Shown here in pieces: positions 18,919 through 26,277 of a stretch of DNA of 64,000 nt; positions within the stretch are counted from its first letter, which is position 1, and every line of letters begins with the position of its first letter. The DNA is from an uncultured Bacteroidota bacterium (lineage in GTDB: Bacteria; Bacteroidota; Bacteroidia; Flavobacteriales; Flavobacteriaceae). Position numbers and translations under genes: made by a program. Where the stretch lies: the NCBI GenBank assembly GCA_902586905.1, contig CACIJH010000001.1, positions 1 through 64,000 on the forward strand, written 5' to 3'. The notes beneath the pieces are model-generated. The model was given only the letters and a program-made list of their open reading frames with translations, did no database searches and was not told where the DNA came from.

Positions 18919-18940
18919 CCAACGTCTCTGCTGATGTTGG
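18919..18940. other. Intergenic hairpin between the DUF6702 and M1 peptidase genes
   Basis: CCAACGTC and GATGTTGG form an 8-bp stem (one G-T wobble) around a 6-base loop. There is no T-run on either side in either direction, so it does not look like a standard terminator. It sits upstream of the M1 -7 element, in the only intergenic gap over 150 bases in this block. Nothing else was recognised in 18941-19013. Confidence 0.5.
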
Positions 18941-19013
18941 TTATTTACTAAAATGTTACCATTAACCCGTAGATTTAGTGCATAAAATCCGCTACTTTTC
19001 ATACACAAGACCC

Positions 19014-19520
19014 TTACATCACACCCCTAAAAACATCCCCCACTTGTCTTTGGGTTTGCAGATAGCTTTTTCGTTTTGTTGGGGTTTTGATGCGCACAAT
19101 ATTTTGTTGGCCTTCCAACACCTCAAATAGAATGCTGTTTGAAATAGTTAGGGTTTTCACCTCTGCCACATCCTTAACCTCCAAATAGAAAACAATCTGA
19201 TCGTCTTGGTACTCCCTACCCAAAAAGACTGGCTGTACCTCTGTATCATTCAGTTTCAATTCAATCTCCTTTTGGAGGTAATCACTCGAATGAATCACAG
19301 TTTGTGCTGCATCACTGTCAGGATCCAAACGAAGGTCTTGGTCATAGTCTGTGTTGAGCATCAACTGCCAATCATCTGTAAACACACGAATCGTAATCTG
19401 TAGCGCCGATCGGTCAGGGCGATAGTCAATCTCCATCGTGCTGACATAATAAGGGTGGATTGTTGTTTGTACAAACAGCACCCACACAAATAACGAATAT
19501 GCTACGACACGATTCATCAT
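19014..19520 (-). CDS. DUF6702 family protein
   Basis: The 168-residue protein has an N-terminal signal/anchor helix (VVAYSLFVWVLFVQTT) and then HPYYVSTMEIDYRPDRSALQ. The conserved H-(P/K)-x-Y-V-S opening and the ITIRVFTDDWQLML strand are typical of DUF6702 proteins, which are small secreted beta proteins of unknown function in Bacteroidota. It may start at either of two adjacent Met codons. It overlaps the upstream carboxypeptidase-regulatory-domain gene by one base (TGATG), so it is translationally coupled to it, and it lies upstream of the M1 peptidase gene. Confidence 0.75.
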   Translation of the reverse strand: MMNRVVAYSLFVWVLFVQTTIHPYYVSTMEIDYRPDRSALQITIRVFTDDWQLMLNTDYDQDLRLDPDSDAAQTVIHSSDYLQKEIELKLNDTEVQPVFLGREYQDDQIVFYLEVKDVAEVKTLTISNSILFEVLEGQQNIVRIKTPTKRKSYLQTQRQVGDVFRGVM

Positions 19521-20311
19521 CAGGGTGTTCGGGAGTTTGAATAATCATTCATTGCCGCCAAAACAAGGGGGTGATTGCCACGAAGAAAATCACTTTCCAT
19601 CGATGGGGTGTTTTCAACACAAGCCAATACAAAGGCATAGATTTCATCTGCCGACAACGAATATTGGTCCTGCAAAAATTGAGTGCCATAAAAATCAATC
19701 ATACTGTTCACTGTTTGCAGTTGTTTGCTGAGTTTCCGACTTTCCTTTAGGCGTCTGTTGTACCCACTGATTTGCTTGTACATCCCTTCTACGTCCAATG
19801 GCATGACGGGCAATAGCAAGGTACTTAAAATCAAACTTCTTGTACTATTGTATCTTATTTTTTCGCGCCTTTCCCCTTCAAAACCTGGAATCCCAACATC
19901 TTTAAAATTGATTGGAGGTGGTGGCGCAGCGCTGATATCATCAGCGAGGTCTCCTGTCAGGTTGTGAGGTTTGACAACAACCTCTTCCAACTCATTGACA
20001 GCATGCTCGATATACACATTAATTTGAGGTTGAGCCATCACCAATGAGTCCAACACCAAGGCTTGTAGCTTGATATGAACAGCCGAAAACAAAAGGGTAT
20101 CAGTTGGTTTTGCACCAATTGAAAATTTGCCTTTTTGATTGGTGATGGTGGTTGCCCCACTGTTTTTGTTCACCACATGGATGCCTGAGATATCGAGAGA
20201 GTCTGAAACCACCTTACCTGAAAAGTCTTGTATGTTTTGTGTGTATGCGCTAAAACCTACAAACAATAGTAAGAAGAAAAAACACCTATTGCGTCTTTGC
20301 AAACTTTTCAC
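19520..20311 (-). CDS. Carboxypeptidase-regulatory-like domain protein (second of tandem pair)
   Basis: The protein has 263 residues with signal sequence RRNRCFFFLLLFVGFSAYTQ. A CarboxypepD_reg-like beta sandwich follows: FSGKVVSDSLDISGIHVVNKN, TTITNQKGKFSIGAKPTDTLLFSAV, NELEEVVV. The alpha-helical C-terminal half has no recognised domain. The domain is the same as the N-terminal one of many TonB-dependent receptors, but no receptor barrel follows. It overlaps the first paralogue by 26 bases and the DUF6702 gene by 1 base. Both paralogues end in a similar helical region (FLQDQYSLSADEIYAFVLACVE compare FFTTQLNIPPNKIGLFLEYI), supporting duplication from a common ancestor. Confidence 0.78.
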   Translation of the reverse strand: MKSLQRRNRCFFFLLLFVGFSAYTQNIQDFSGKVVSDSLDISGIHVVNKNSGATTITNQKGKFSIGAKPTDTLLFSAVHIKLQALVLDSLVMAQPQINVYIEHAVNELEEVVVKPHNLTGDLADDISAAPPPPINFKDVGIPGFEGERREKIRYNSTRSLILSTLLLPVMPLDVEGMYKQISGYNRRLKESRKLSKQLQTVNSMIDFYGTQFLQDQYSLSADEIYAFVLACVENTPSMESDFLRGNHPLVLAAMNDYSNSRTP

Positions 20312-21020
20312 TTTGCTTGATTAAAAAGTCCATCAGTTGAAATTCGTTTTCTTTTTTTAGCAAATCTTTTGTCTGTAATCGGCCATCGATATACTCCAAA
20401 AACAAGCCGATTTTGTTTGGTGGTATATTGAGTTGAGTGGTAAAAAATGCATCGGGAAATATCTGACGAATCACATCACTTGGTGCATAGGTAAACTCAT
20501 CACCTTCATCAGCTTTCTTTTTGCGTAGTGACTTGTACATCAGCTTAAAGATATTGACAAAATCAACCCCTTCATACAGTTGGTTTTTTCGCAAAATTTC
20601 GTTCTCGACCCGTGTAGATTTATCTGAAGTGTAGTCAAATTTTTTAAACTCTTCTTCTTGTAAATCCAAAAACTTCTCTGGTCGTGTTGGACTGACAACC
20701 ACTTCGTCTAGGACTGTGATTTTTTCATTTACATCCACCACCAAACGATTGCGTTGTAGGATGTCCTTGGTGATGATGATTGCACGAATTTCATATTGAA
20801 CAGATGATATAATAAGCTCATCGCCGAGCTTTACCTCAATGGCAAATTCACCATTGTCATCTGTTATTGTTGCATTTTCAGAGTTGGTGTTTAGTATATT
20901 GGCAGCAACAACACTGCTGTCTTGATACAACACCTTGCCACGCAACCAAGTGCGATAGTCTTGTTGTGCTGCTGCAAAAACAGTAGTGAACAACAACAAT
21001 AAGGTAATTGATTTTCGCAT
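20286..21020 (-). CDS. Carboxypeptidase-regulatory-like domain protein (first of tandem pair)
   Basis: The protein has 244 residues with signal peptide MRKSITLLLLFTTVFAAAQQ. The CarboxypepD_reg-like domain comes next: WLRGKVLYQDSSVVAANILN, ATITDDNGEFAIEVKLGDELIISSV, TVLDEVVVSP. A charged helical tail follows (LRKKKADEGDEFTYAPSDVIRQIFPDAFF). It has the same architecture as the next gene, so the two look like a tandem duplication. It probably acts in the periplasm or at the outer membrane; the role is unknown. It is the first gene of the run leading to DUF6702; a near-consensus -7 element lies 10 bases upstream. Confidence 0.78.
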   Translation of the reverse strand: MRKSITLLLLFTTVFAAAQQDYRTWLRGKVLYQDSSVVAANILNTNSENATITDDNGEFAIEVKLGDELIISSVQYEIRAIIITKDILQRNRLVVDVNEKITVLDEVVVSPTRPEKFLDLQEEEFKKFDYTSDKSTRVENEILRKNQLYEGVDFVNIFKLMYKSLRKKKADEGDEFTYAPSDVIRQIFPDAFFTTQLNIPPNKIGLFLEYIDGRLQTKDLLKKENEFQLMDFLIKQSEKFAKTQ

Positions 21021-21030
21021 GCTTCCTCAC

Positions 21031-21038
21031 TAAAGGTA
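21031..21038 (-). promoter_or_regulatory. Predicted -7 element of the carboxypeptidase-regulatory/DUF6702 operon
   Basis: The minus strand reads TACCTTTA, one mismatch from TAnnTTTG, 10 bases before the ATG at 21020. No firm -33 element. Confidence 0.4.
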
Positions 21039-21064
21039 TATAATCGAAAAAGAATATCAAAATT

Positions 21065-21493
21065 TTACAAGCGTTTCACAAAATGAAAGCCCAAATGTTC
21101 AAAGCCCTCTCGTTCGTAAAATCGATGTCCAGCCTTGTTTTCTTTATAAGCATTGAGCTCTAAAGCTTCATAGCATTTTGTTTTGAGTTGGGAAGTTATC
21201 CAATCCAGAAATTGCTTGCCATAGCCTTTGCCTTGAAAAGGCTCGTCGATGTAAAAGTGATCGAGTTCACAGCTTTTACCAGAGTAATGACGTGTTTGAT
21301 ACCACAATCCACAGAACCCAATCAGTTGATTTTCCAAAAGGATGGCTACACAGTCATAGTCATGGGCAAACATGGATTTCAGTCGCTGAAGCAATACATC
21401 ATCTGTATATTTATGAGAGGTGAAATCTTGCATCAGCGGAACAATTTGTGCTATATTGCTTTCTGATAAATATGTAAACTGCAAGTCTTGCAT
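21065..21493 (-). CDS. GNAT family N-acetyltransferase
   Basis: The 142-residue GNAT has the acetyl-CoA binding strand-loop ELDHFYIDEPFQGKGYGKQFLDW (motif A, Q/R-x-x-G-x-G/A as FQGKGYG). It is followed by LELNAYKENKAGHRFYEREGFE (motif B). The acceptor substrate is unknown. I start at the ATG giving MQDLQFTYLSE. A longer frame from 21523 would begin upstream of a perfect -7 element at 21502-21509 and is therefore unlikely. The start codon overlaps the start codon of the divergent GNAT gene in a shared CATG. Confidence 0.85.
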   Translation of the reverse strand: MQDLQFTYLSESNIAQIVPLMQDFTSHKYTDDVLLQRLKSMFAHDYDCVAILLENQLIGFCGLWYQTRHYSGKSCELDHFYIDEPFQGKGYGKQFLDWITSQLKTKCYEALELNAYKENKAGHRFYEREGFEHLGFHFVKRL

Positions 21494-21944
21494 GGCGTTT
21501 CCAAAAATACATATTAAAACCATTTCTGCAGAAACAACTCATATTGTTCGTCACCCTGTGCTGCGATCTGGGTTGCCAAAAGAAAGCTGTTTACTGCCTG
21601 GTGATGATCTTCCAACGACCATACATTTGGGTGCCTACAGTCAGCATGTATTGGTTGGGGTATGCACAGTTTTGAACAACCCCAAAGATGGTCCATACAC
21701 AGTGCCGAATGGGCAAATTCGAGGGATGGCAGTGCTGCCCGCAAACCAAAGTAGTGGTGTTGGTCGATTGCTAGTGGAAGAAGCTGAGCGACTTGGAAAA
21801 ACACTCAATTTTGAAGTCATGTGGATGAATGCTCGTAAAGGAGTATTTGCGTTTTATAAGTCGATGGGGTATAAAATCGACGGGGCTTTATTTGATGTCC
21901 CTATCTTTGGACCACATTATCGAATGAAAAAATCGATATTATGA
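21492..21944 (+). CDS. GNAT family N-acetyltransferase (divergent partner)
   Basis: The 150-residue GNAT has GQIRGMAVLPANQSSGVGRLLVEEAE (motif A with SSGVGRLL) and WMNARKGVFAFYKSMGYKIDG (motif B). These are typical of YjcF/ElaA-like small acetyltransferases; the substrate is unknown. The start ATG at 21492 lies in the same CATG as the divergent gene's start. The open frame runs 24 codons further upstream, but that part is antisense to the neighbour and not GNAT-like. The stop overlaps the M15 peptidase start (ATGA). Confidence 0.83.
   Translation: MAFPKIHIKTISAETTHIVRHPVLRSGLPKESCLLPGDDLPTTIHLGAYSQHVLVGVCTVLNNPKDGPYTVPNGQIRGMAVLPANQSSGVGRLLVEEAERLGKTLNFEVMWMNARKGVFAFYKSMGYKIDGALFDVPIFGPHYRMKKSIL
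21502..21509 (-). promoter_or_regulatory. Predicted -7 element of the leftward GNAT gene, inside the rightward GNAT gene
   Basis: The minus strand reads TATTTTTG, a perfect TAnnTTTG, 8 bases before the leftward ATG at 21493. It lies within codons 4-6 of the divergent gene, showing promoter and coding sequence superimposed. Confidence 0.5.
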
Positions 21945-22642
21945 AAGCAATGCTAAAGGGTCTATTTTTGTGTTTGACGATGCACGCTTTTGCACAACAT
22001 ACTGACCTTGATTTGGTCTTGGGAAAAAAAGCTCCTGAGCTTATCAACAATATGCAAGTTGAAGTCTATGAGGCCTTTGATCGAATGCGAGCAGCAGCTG
22101 CCAAAAAAGGGATTGAGATGAAAGTCGTTTCTGCCTATCGCAGCTACAATCGCCAAAGAGAAATCTGGAATGCGAAGTATAAAGCATTTACGCAGGAAGG
22201 GCTTGAACCCAAAGACGCCATTAAAAAAATTATTACATACTCAACCCTTCCAGGGACCTCACGTCACCACTGGGGTACAGACATCGATATCATTGACAAT
22301 GCCAATCCCCAATCTGGCGATGTGCTCCTGACAGAAAAATTTTATGACGATGGTCCCTCAAGCGCCCTTCGTGAGTGGATGAATGTCAATGCAGCAGCCT
22401 ATGGGTTTTTTGAAGTGTATACCAACAACCCCAATCGCAAGGGGTTTGCACACGAACCTTGGCACTACACATATCGTCCCCTTTCGAAGTCTTATCTTGA
22501 GGTTTTGACAACACATGCTTTGTCTGAAATCGCAAAAGATGATCAATTGCTCGGTCGTGCGTTTTTAGACAATGAATTTTTTAAGGCCTATACTTCAGCG
22601 CATATTTTAGATATCAATCCCATATTATTTGCACAAGAATAG
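21941..22642 (+). CDS. M15 family D-alanyl-D-alanine carboxypeptidase (VanY-type)
   Basis: The protein has 233 residues with a signal peptide (MLKGLFLCLTMHAFAQ). The VanY/DacB-type catalytic domain shows VVSAYRSYNRQREIW, then SRHHWGTDIDI (His and Asp zinc ligands), and EPWHYTYRP containing the Glu base and third His ligand. It should trim D-Ala from peptidoglycan stem peptides in the periplasm. The ATG overlaps the GNAT stop, so the two are co-translated. The next gene, gpmI, has its own promoter element. Confidence 0.9.
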   Translation: MKAMLKGLFLCLTMHAFAQHTDLDLVLGKKAPELINNMQVEVYEAFDRMRAAAAKKGIEMKVVSAYRSYNRQREIWNAKYKAFTQEGLEPKDAIKKIITYSTLPGTSRHHWGTDIDIIDNANPQSGDVLLTEKFYDDGPSSALREWMNVNAAAYGFFEVYTNNPNRKGFAHEPWHYTYRPLSKSYLEVLTTHALSEIAKDDQLLGRAFLDNEFFKAYTSAHILDINPILFAQE

Positions 22643-22666
22643 GAGTCGCTTTCGCCACGTTCTACT

Positions 22667-22674
22667 TATCTTTG
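22667..22674 (+). promoter_or_regulatory. Predicted -7 element of gpmI, leaderless spacing
   Basis: TATCTTTG is a perfect TAnnTTTG match and ends exactly 4 bases before the gpmI ATG at 22679, so the transcript should begin at or beside the start codon. No TTG at the usual -33 distance was found. Confidence 0.55.
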
Positions 22675-22678
22675 CCGC

Positions 22679-24190
22679 ATGAAGACAATGTTGATGATTT
22701 TGGATGGTTGGGGCATATCACCAGACCCATCTGTTTCTGCGATTGACCAAGCAAAAACACCTTATATCGATTCGCTATTCAACACTTATCCCCATGCCAC
22801 ATTGCGCACAGATGGGATGGATGTTGGGCTGCCCAATGGCCAAATGGGAAATAGCGAAGTTGGGCATGTCAATTTGGGTGCTGGACGTGTGGTGTATCAA
22901 GACCTTGCCAAAATCAATATTGCTTTGGAAAAAAACACCTTAAAAGACGAAGTAGTCTTGCAAGATGCTTTTGCTTATGCAAAGGAGAACAAAGTGAAAC
23001 TTCACTTTCTAGGACTGGTATCTGATGGAGGTGTACATGCACACATCAATCATATCAAAGGTTTGGTTGAGGCTGCAAACCTTTCCCAAGTACCAGAGGT
23101 TTATGTTCATGCTTTTACAGATGGACGAGATGTTGATCCAAAATCAGGTGCTACATTTATCGAAGAATTGCAAGAGTGCTGTGACGCTCACAACGCACAA
23201 GTTGCCTCAGTCATTGGGCGCTACTATGCCATGGATCGAGACAAGCGTTGGGAAAGAGTGAAAAAGGCTTATGATCTTTTGGTTCATGGTCATGGCAATA
23301 CAACAACAAATTTTATTGAAGCCATCCAACAGAGTTATGCGAGTGGTACGACAGATGAGTTTATTGAACCACACATCAGAGTAGGGGCTGACAATAAGCC
23401 TGTTGCAACCATTCAAGCTGGTGATGTGGTGGTGTTTTTTAATTTCAGAACAGACAGAGGGCGACAGTTGACCCAAGCCCTTCACCAACAGGATTTTACT
23501 GCCTATGGAATGGAGAAACGTGATCTTCATTTTGTGACGATGACAAATTACGATGATTCGTTTCAAGGTGTTCATGTCGTTTTTGACAAAGACAATGTCA
23601 CCAACACCATCGGAGAGGTACTTGCCAAAGCAGGTAAACGACAAATTCGAATTGCCGAGACAGAAAAATATCCACACGTGACCTTCTTTTTTAATGGAGG
23701 CAGAGAAGAACCATTTGAAGGGGAAGAACGCATTTTATGTCCATCGCCAAAGGTAGCAACCTATGACCTACAACCTGAAATGAGTGCTTATGAATTAAGA
23801 GATGCCATCGTGCCTAAGCTCAAAAATCAAGAAACAGACTTTGTGTGTCTCAACTTTGCCAATCCCGATATGGTTGGACATACAGGGAGCATGGAAGCAG
23901 CCATCAAAGCCTGTGAAACAGTTGATGCCTGCACAAAAGATGTGGTTGAAGCTGCCAAAGAGGGAGAGTTCAACGTGCTTGTTATTGCCGATCATGGGAA
24001 TTGTGACACCATGATCAACCCAGATGGATCTCCCAACACTGCCCACACAACCAATCCTGTTCCGATTATTCTTGTCAGTGATCAGCACAAATCCATAAAA
24101 AATGGTAATTTAGGAGATATTGCACCCACAATCCTCGAATTGATGGGTGTTGAAAAACCAAGTGAAATGACATCCAACTCTTTACTTTAA
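22679..24190 (+). CDS. gpmI: 2,3-bisphosphoglycerate-independent phosphoglycerate mutase
   Basis: This 503-residue alkaline-phosphatase-superfamily enzyme interconverts 3- and 2-phosphoglycerate in glycolysis. Visible features are the metal-binding DGWGIS at the N-terminus and the catalytic serine at about residue 59 in MGNSEVGHVNLGAGR. HAFTDGRDVDP, FRTDRGRQLTQ, LNFANPDMVGHTG and VIADHGNCD (C-terminal metal ligands) follow. Length is normal for the family (about 505-515). A thioredoxin-like lipoprotein gene follows after 4 bases. Confidence 0.97.
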   Translation: MKTMLMILDGWGISPDPSVSAIDQAKTPYIDSLFNTYPHATLRTDGMDVGLPNGQMGNSEVGHVNLGAGRVVYQDLAKINIALEKNTLKDEVVLQDAFAYAKENKVKLHFLGLVSDGGVHAHINHIKGLVEAANLSQVPEVYVHAFTDGRDVDPKSGATFIEELQECCDAHNAQVASVIGRYYAMDRDKRWERVKKAYDLLVHGHGNTTTNFIEAIQQSYASGTTDEFIEPHIRVGADNKPVATIQAGDVVVFFNFRTDRGRQLTQALHQQDFTAYGMEKRDLHFVTMTNYDDSFQGVHVVFDKDNVTNTIGEVLAKAGKRQIRIAETEKYPHVTFFFNGGREEPFEGEERILCPSPKVATYDLQPEMSAYELRDAIVPKLKNQETDFVCLNFANPDMVGHTGSMEAAIKACETVDACTKDVVEAAKEGEFNVLVIADHGNCDTMINPDGSPNTAHTTNPVPIILVSDQHKSIKNGNLGDIAPTILELMGVEKPSEMTSNSLL

Positions 24191-24194
24191 TTAC

Positions 24195-24692
24195 ATGAAA
24201 AACATCACACTTTTCCTTCTTACCACTCTTATTTTTACAGCATGTACAACCCCTTTTGAATCATTTGGAGAATTTTCTCGAAAGCAACTGCAAAATAGTG
24301 AACACAACAGTTGGTTTATGGACAACTACGATGCACACCCCCTCAACGATACATTGGTCTCACAAATCGATTCATTGTTCAGTGAAATTGAGGTGACTAT
24401 TTACATGGGTACTTGGTGTGAAGATAGTCAGCGAGAAGTAGCTGGTTTTTTTAGAATTATCGATGCGCTCGACGCCAACGACCAAATTAGTAGATTGGTT
24501 GGACTGAACGAGGATAAAATCAGTCATGATGGAAGCGCTGAAGAAGCAGGTATTACCTATGTTCCTACGTTTATCTTTTCAAAAAAAGGTGAGGAAATCA
24601 ATCGGATTGTTGAGTTTCCGATCATTTCTTTAGAGCAAGACATTCTCGATATTCTTCAAGACAAAGGTTATATGCACGCATACGATTTTTAA
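24195..24692 (+). CDS. Thioredoxin-fold lipoprotein with single active-site cysteine
   Basis: The protein has 165 residues. The N-terminal lipoprotein signal MKNITLFLLTTLIFTAC ends in the lipobox FTAC. The mature part has a thioredoxin fold: IYMGTWCEDSQREVAGFF places the redox motif as W-C-E-D-S (CxxS instead of CxxC), and YVPTFIF carries the cis-proline. CxxS thioredoxins cannot act as two-cysteine oxidoreductases but can still resolve mixed disulfides or bind thiols. Probably periplasmic, lipid-anchored. It sits between gpmI (4 bases) and map (2 bases) and so is co-transcribed with both. Confidence 0.8.
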   Translation: MKNITLFLLTTLIFTACTTPFESFGEFSRKQLQNSEHNSWFMDNYDAHPLNDTLVSQIDSLFSEIEVTIYMGTWCEDSQREVAGFFRIIDALDANDQISRLVGLNEDKISHDGSAEEAGITYVPTFIFSKKGEEINRIVEFPIISLEQDILDILQDKGYMHAYDF

Positions 24693-24694
24693 GG

Positions 24695-25513
24695 ATGGCA
24701 TTGCAAAAAACAGCTGAAGAAATAGAACTGATCAGAGAAAGTGCCTTGGTGGTATCCAAAACACTGGGGATGCTTGCCAGTGAAATCAAACCTGGTATCA
24801 CTACTCTCTATCTCGATGGTCTTGCCGAATCTTTTATCCGTGACCATGGTGCAGAGCCTGGTTTTTTAGGTTTATATGATTTTCCCAACACCCTTTGCGT
24901 TAGTCCCAATGAACAGGTGGTGCATGGCATTCCAAACGACAAGCCACTGGAAAATGGTGATATCGTTTCGATCGATTGTGGTGCGTTAAAAAATGGGTAT
25001 TATGGCGATCATGCCTACACCTTTGAGGTTGGTGAAGTCGATCAGGACGTGCAACAACTGCTCACAGTAACCAAGGAATCGTTGTATATCGGCATCGAAC
25101 AATTTTGTGTTGGCAAGCGTGTTGGTGATGTTGGTCATGCCATACAACAGCATGTGGAGTCATATGGTTATGGTGTTGTTCGCGAGTTGGTTGGTCATGG
25201 TCTGGGAAAAACAATGCACGAAAAACCAGAAATGCCAAACTATGGCCGGCGAGGAAGTGGAAAAGCTTTTACAGAAGGTATGGTCGTGGCATTGGAACCT
25301 ATGATTAACATGGGAACGCACAAGGTGAATCAGCTCAAAGATGGCTGGACAATCCTCACAGCCGATCGAAAGCCTAGCGCACATTTTGAACACAACATCG
25401 CCATTGTTGATGGCAAACCCGAACTCCTCTCCACTTTTGATTATGTCTATCAAGCACTAGGTATGCAAAGCGACGAAGAAAATCGCTTTCGGACAAAATC
25501 CCTCAACAAGTGA
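24695..25513 (+). CDS. map: Type I methionine aminopeptidase
   Basis: The 272-residue enzyme has the full pita-bread metal site: the HGIP His, the two aspartates in SIDCGALKNGYYGDHAY, His in GHGLGKTMHEKP, Glu in ALEPM and Glu in AHFEHNIAI. It removes initiator Met from nascent proteins in the cytoplasm. It starts 2 bases after the thioredoxin-like gene, and its TGA overlaps the GTG start of the following methyltransferase. Confidence 0.95.
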   Translation: MALQKTAEEIELIRESALVVSKTLGMLASEIKPGITTLYLDGLAESFIRDHGAEPGFLGLYDFPNTLCVSPNEQVVHGIPNDKPLENGDIVSIDCGALKNGYYGDHAYTFEVGEVDQDVQQLLTVTKESLYIGIEQFCVGKRVGDVGHAIQQHVESYGYGVVRELVGHGLGKTMHEKPEMPNYGRRGSGKAFTEGMVVALEPMINMGTHKVNQLKDGWTILTADRKPSAHFEHNIAIVDGKPELLSTFDYVYQALGMQSDEENRFRTKSLNK

Positions 25514-26277
25514 GTGCTTTCTTCCGATTTGCATTGCAACTGTTCCCTCGTCCCTTTTTGATTCGAGTGAGTCAATGCCTCTACCCCCTACTCGATTGGT
25601 GGTATCGTGGCAAGGGCTTTATCGATCCAATCAATGGAAAATCTTATCGTAAATTTTTGCCTTATGGCTATCAAAAACAACGCTTAAACGTCCTAAGTCC
25701 TGGCACCCTTTCACTCGAAAGGCATCGACTATTATGGCTATATTTTGATCGAGAAACAGACTTTTTTGATCGCCCTGCAGATGTACTTCACATCGCACCC
25801 GAACAGGCATTTCTTAAACGCTTTCAAAAGATAAAACATCGAAGCTATATCACTTCTGATTTGCATTCTCCCCTAGCCGATGTACAAGCCGATATCTGCA
25901 ATCTCCCTTTTTCCGATCATCAGTTTGATTGGATTATATGTAATCATGTTTTGGAACACATCCAAAATGATAGCACTGCGATGAAGGAACTTTATCGTGT
26001 ACTTAAGCCAGGTGGATGTGCAATTCTACAAGTGCCATTGCGTCTTGATCAAAACACCTTTGAAGACAATAGCATCACTGATCCAAAAGAACGAGCGCGT
26101 GTTTTTGGGCAGTATGACCATGTGAGAATCTATGGGAAAGACTATCAAAATCGACTCGAGAAAGTTGGTTTTCATGTGCGTATGCTGGCTTATGCAGAAC
26201 AGCTAACGCCTGAGGAACAACTGCGCTATGCAGTACCAGTCAATGAAATTATTCCTGTTTGTAAAAAGGCAAGTTGA
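25510..26277 (+). CDS. Class I SAM-dependent methyltransferase (Methyltransf_11 type)
   Basis: The protein has 255 residues and starts with GTG overlapping the map stop (GTGA). Segments typical of the family are VLHIAPEQAF in place of the glycine-rich motif I, ADICNLPFSDHQFDWIICNHVLEHIQND (motifs II/III) and ELYRVLKPGGCAILQVPL. The N-terminal 70 residues are aromatic and basic, with the segment WWYRGKGFIDPINGKSYRKF. The VLHIAPE variant of motif I suggests an unusual SAM pocket. The substrate is unknown. The 3' end overlaps the 3' end of the convergent apbE by 29 bases. Confidence 0.82.
   Translation: MSAFFRFALQLFPRPFLIRVSQCLYPLLDWWYRGKGFIDPINGKSYRKFLPYGYQKQRLNVLSPGTLSLERHRLLWLYFDRETDFFDRPADVLHIAPEQAFLKRFQKIKHRSYITSDLHSPLADVQADICNLPFSDHQFDWIICNHVLEHIQNDSTAMKELYRVLKPGGCAILQVPLRLDQNTFEDNSITDPKERARVFGQYDHVRIYGKDYQNRLEKVGFHVRMLAYAEQLTPEEQLRYAVPVNEIIPVCKKAS

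Noticed and set aside
21494-21523. Longer start (21523) for the leftward GNAT
   Set aside because: It would place the start upstream of the perfect -7 element 21502-21509, so the transcript would not contain it.
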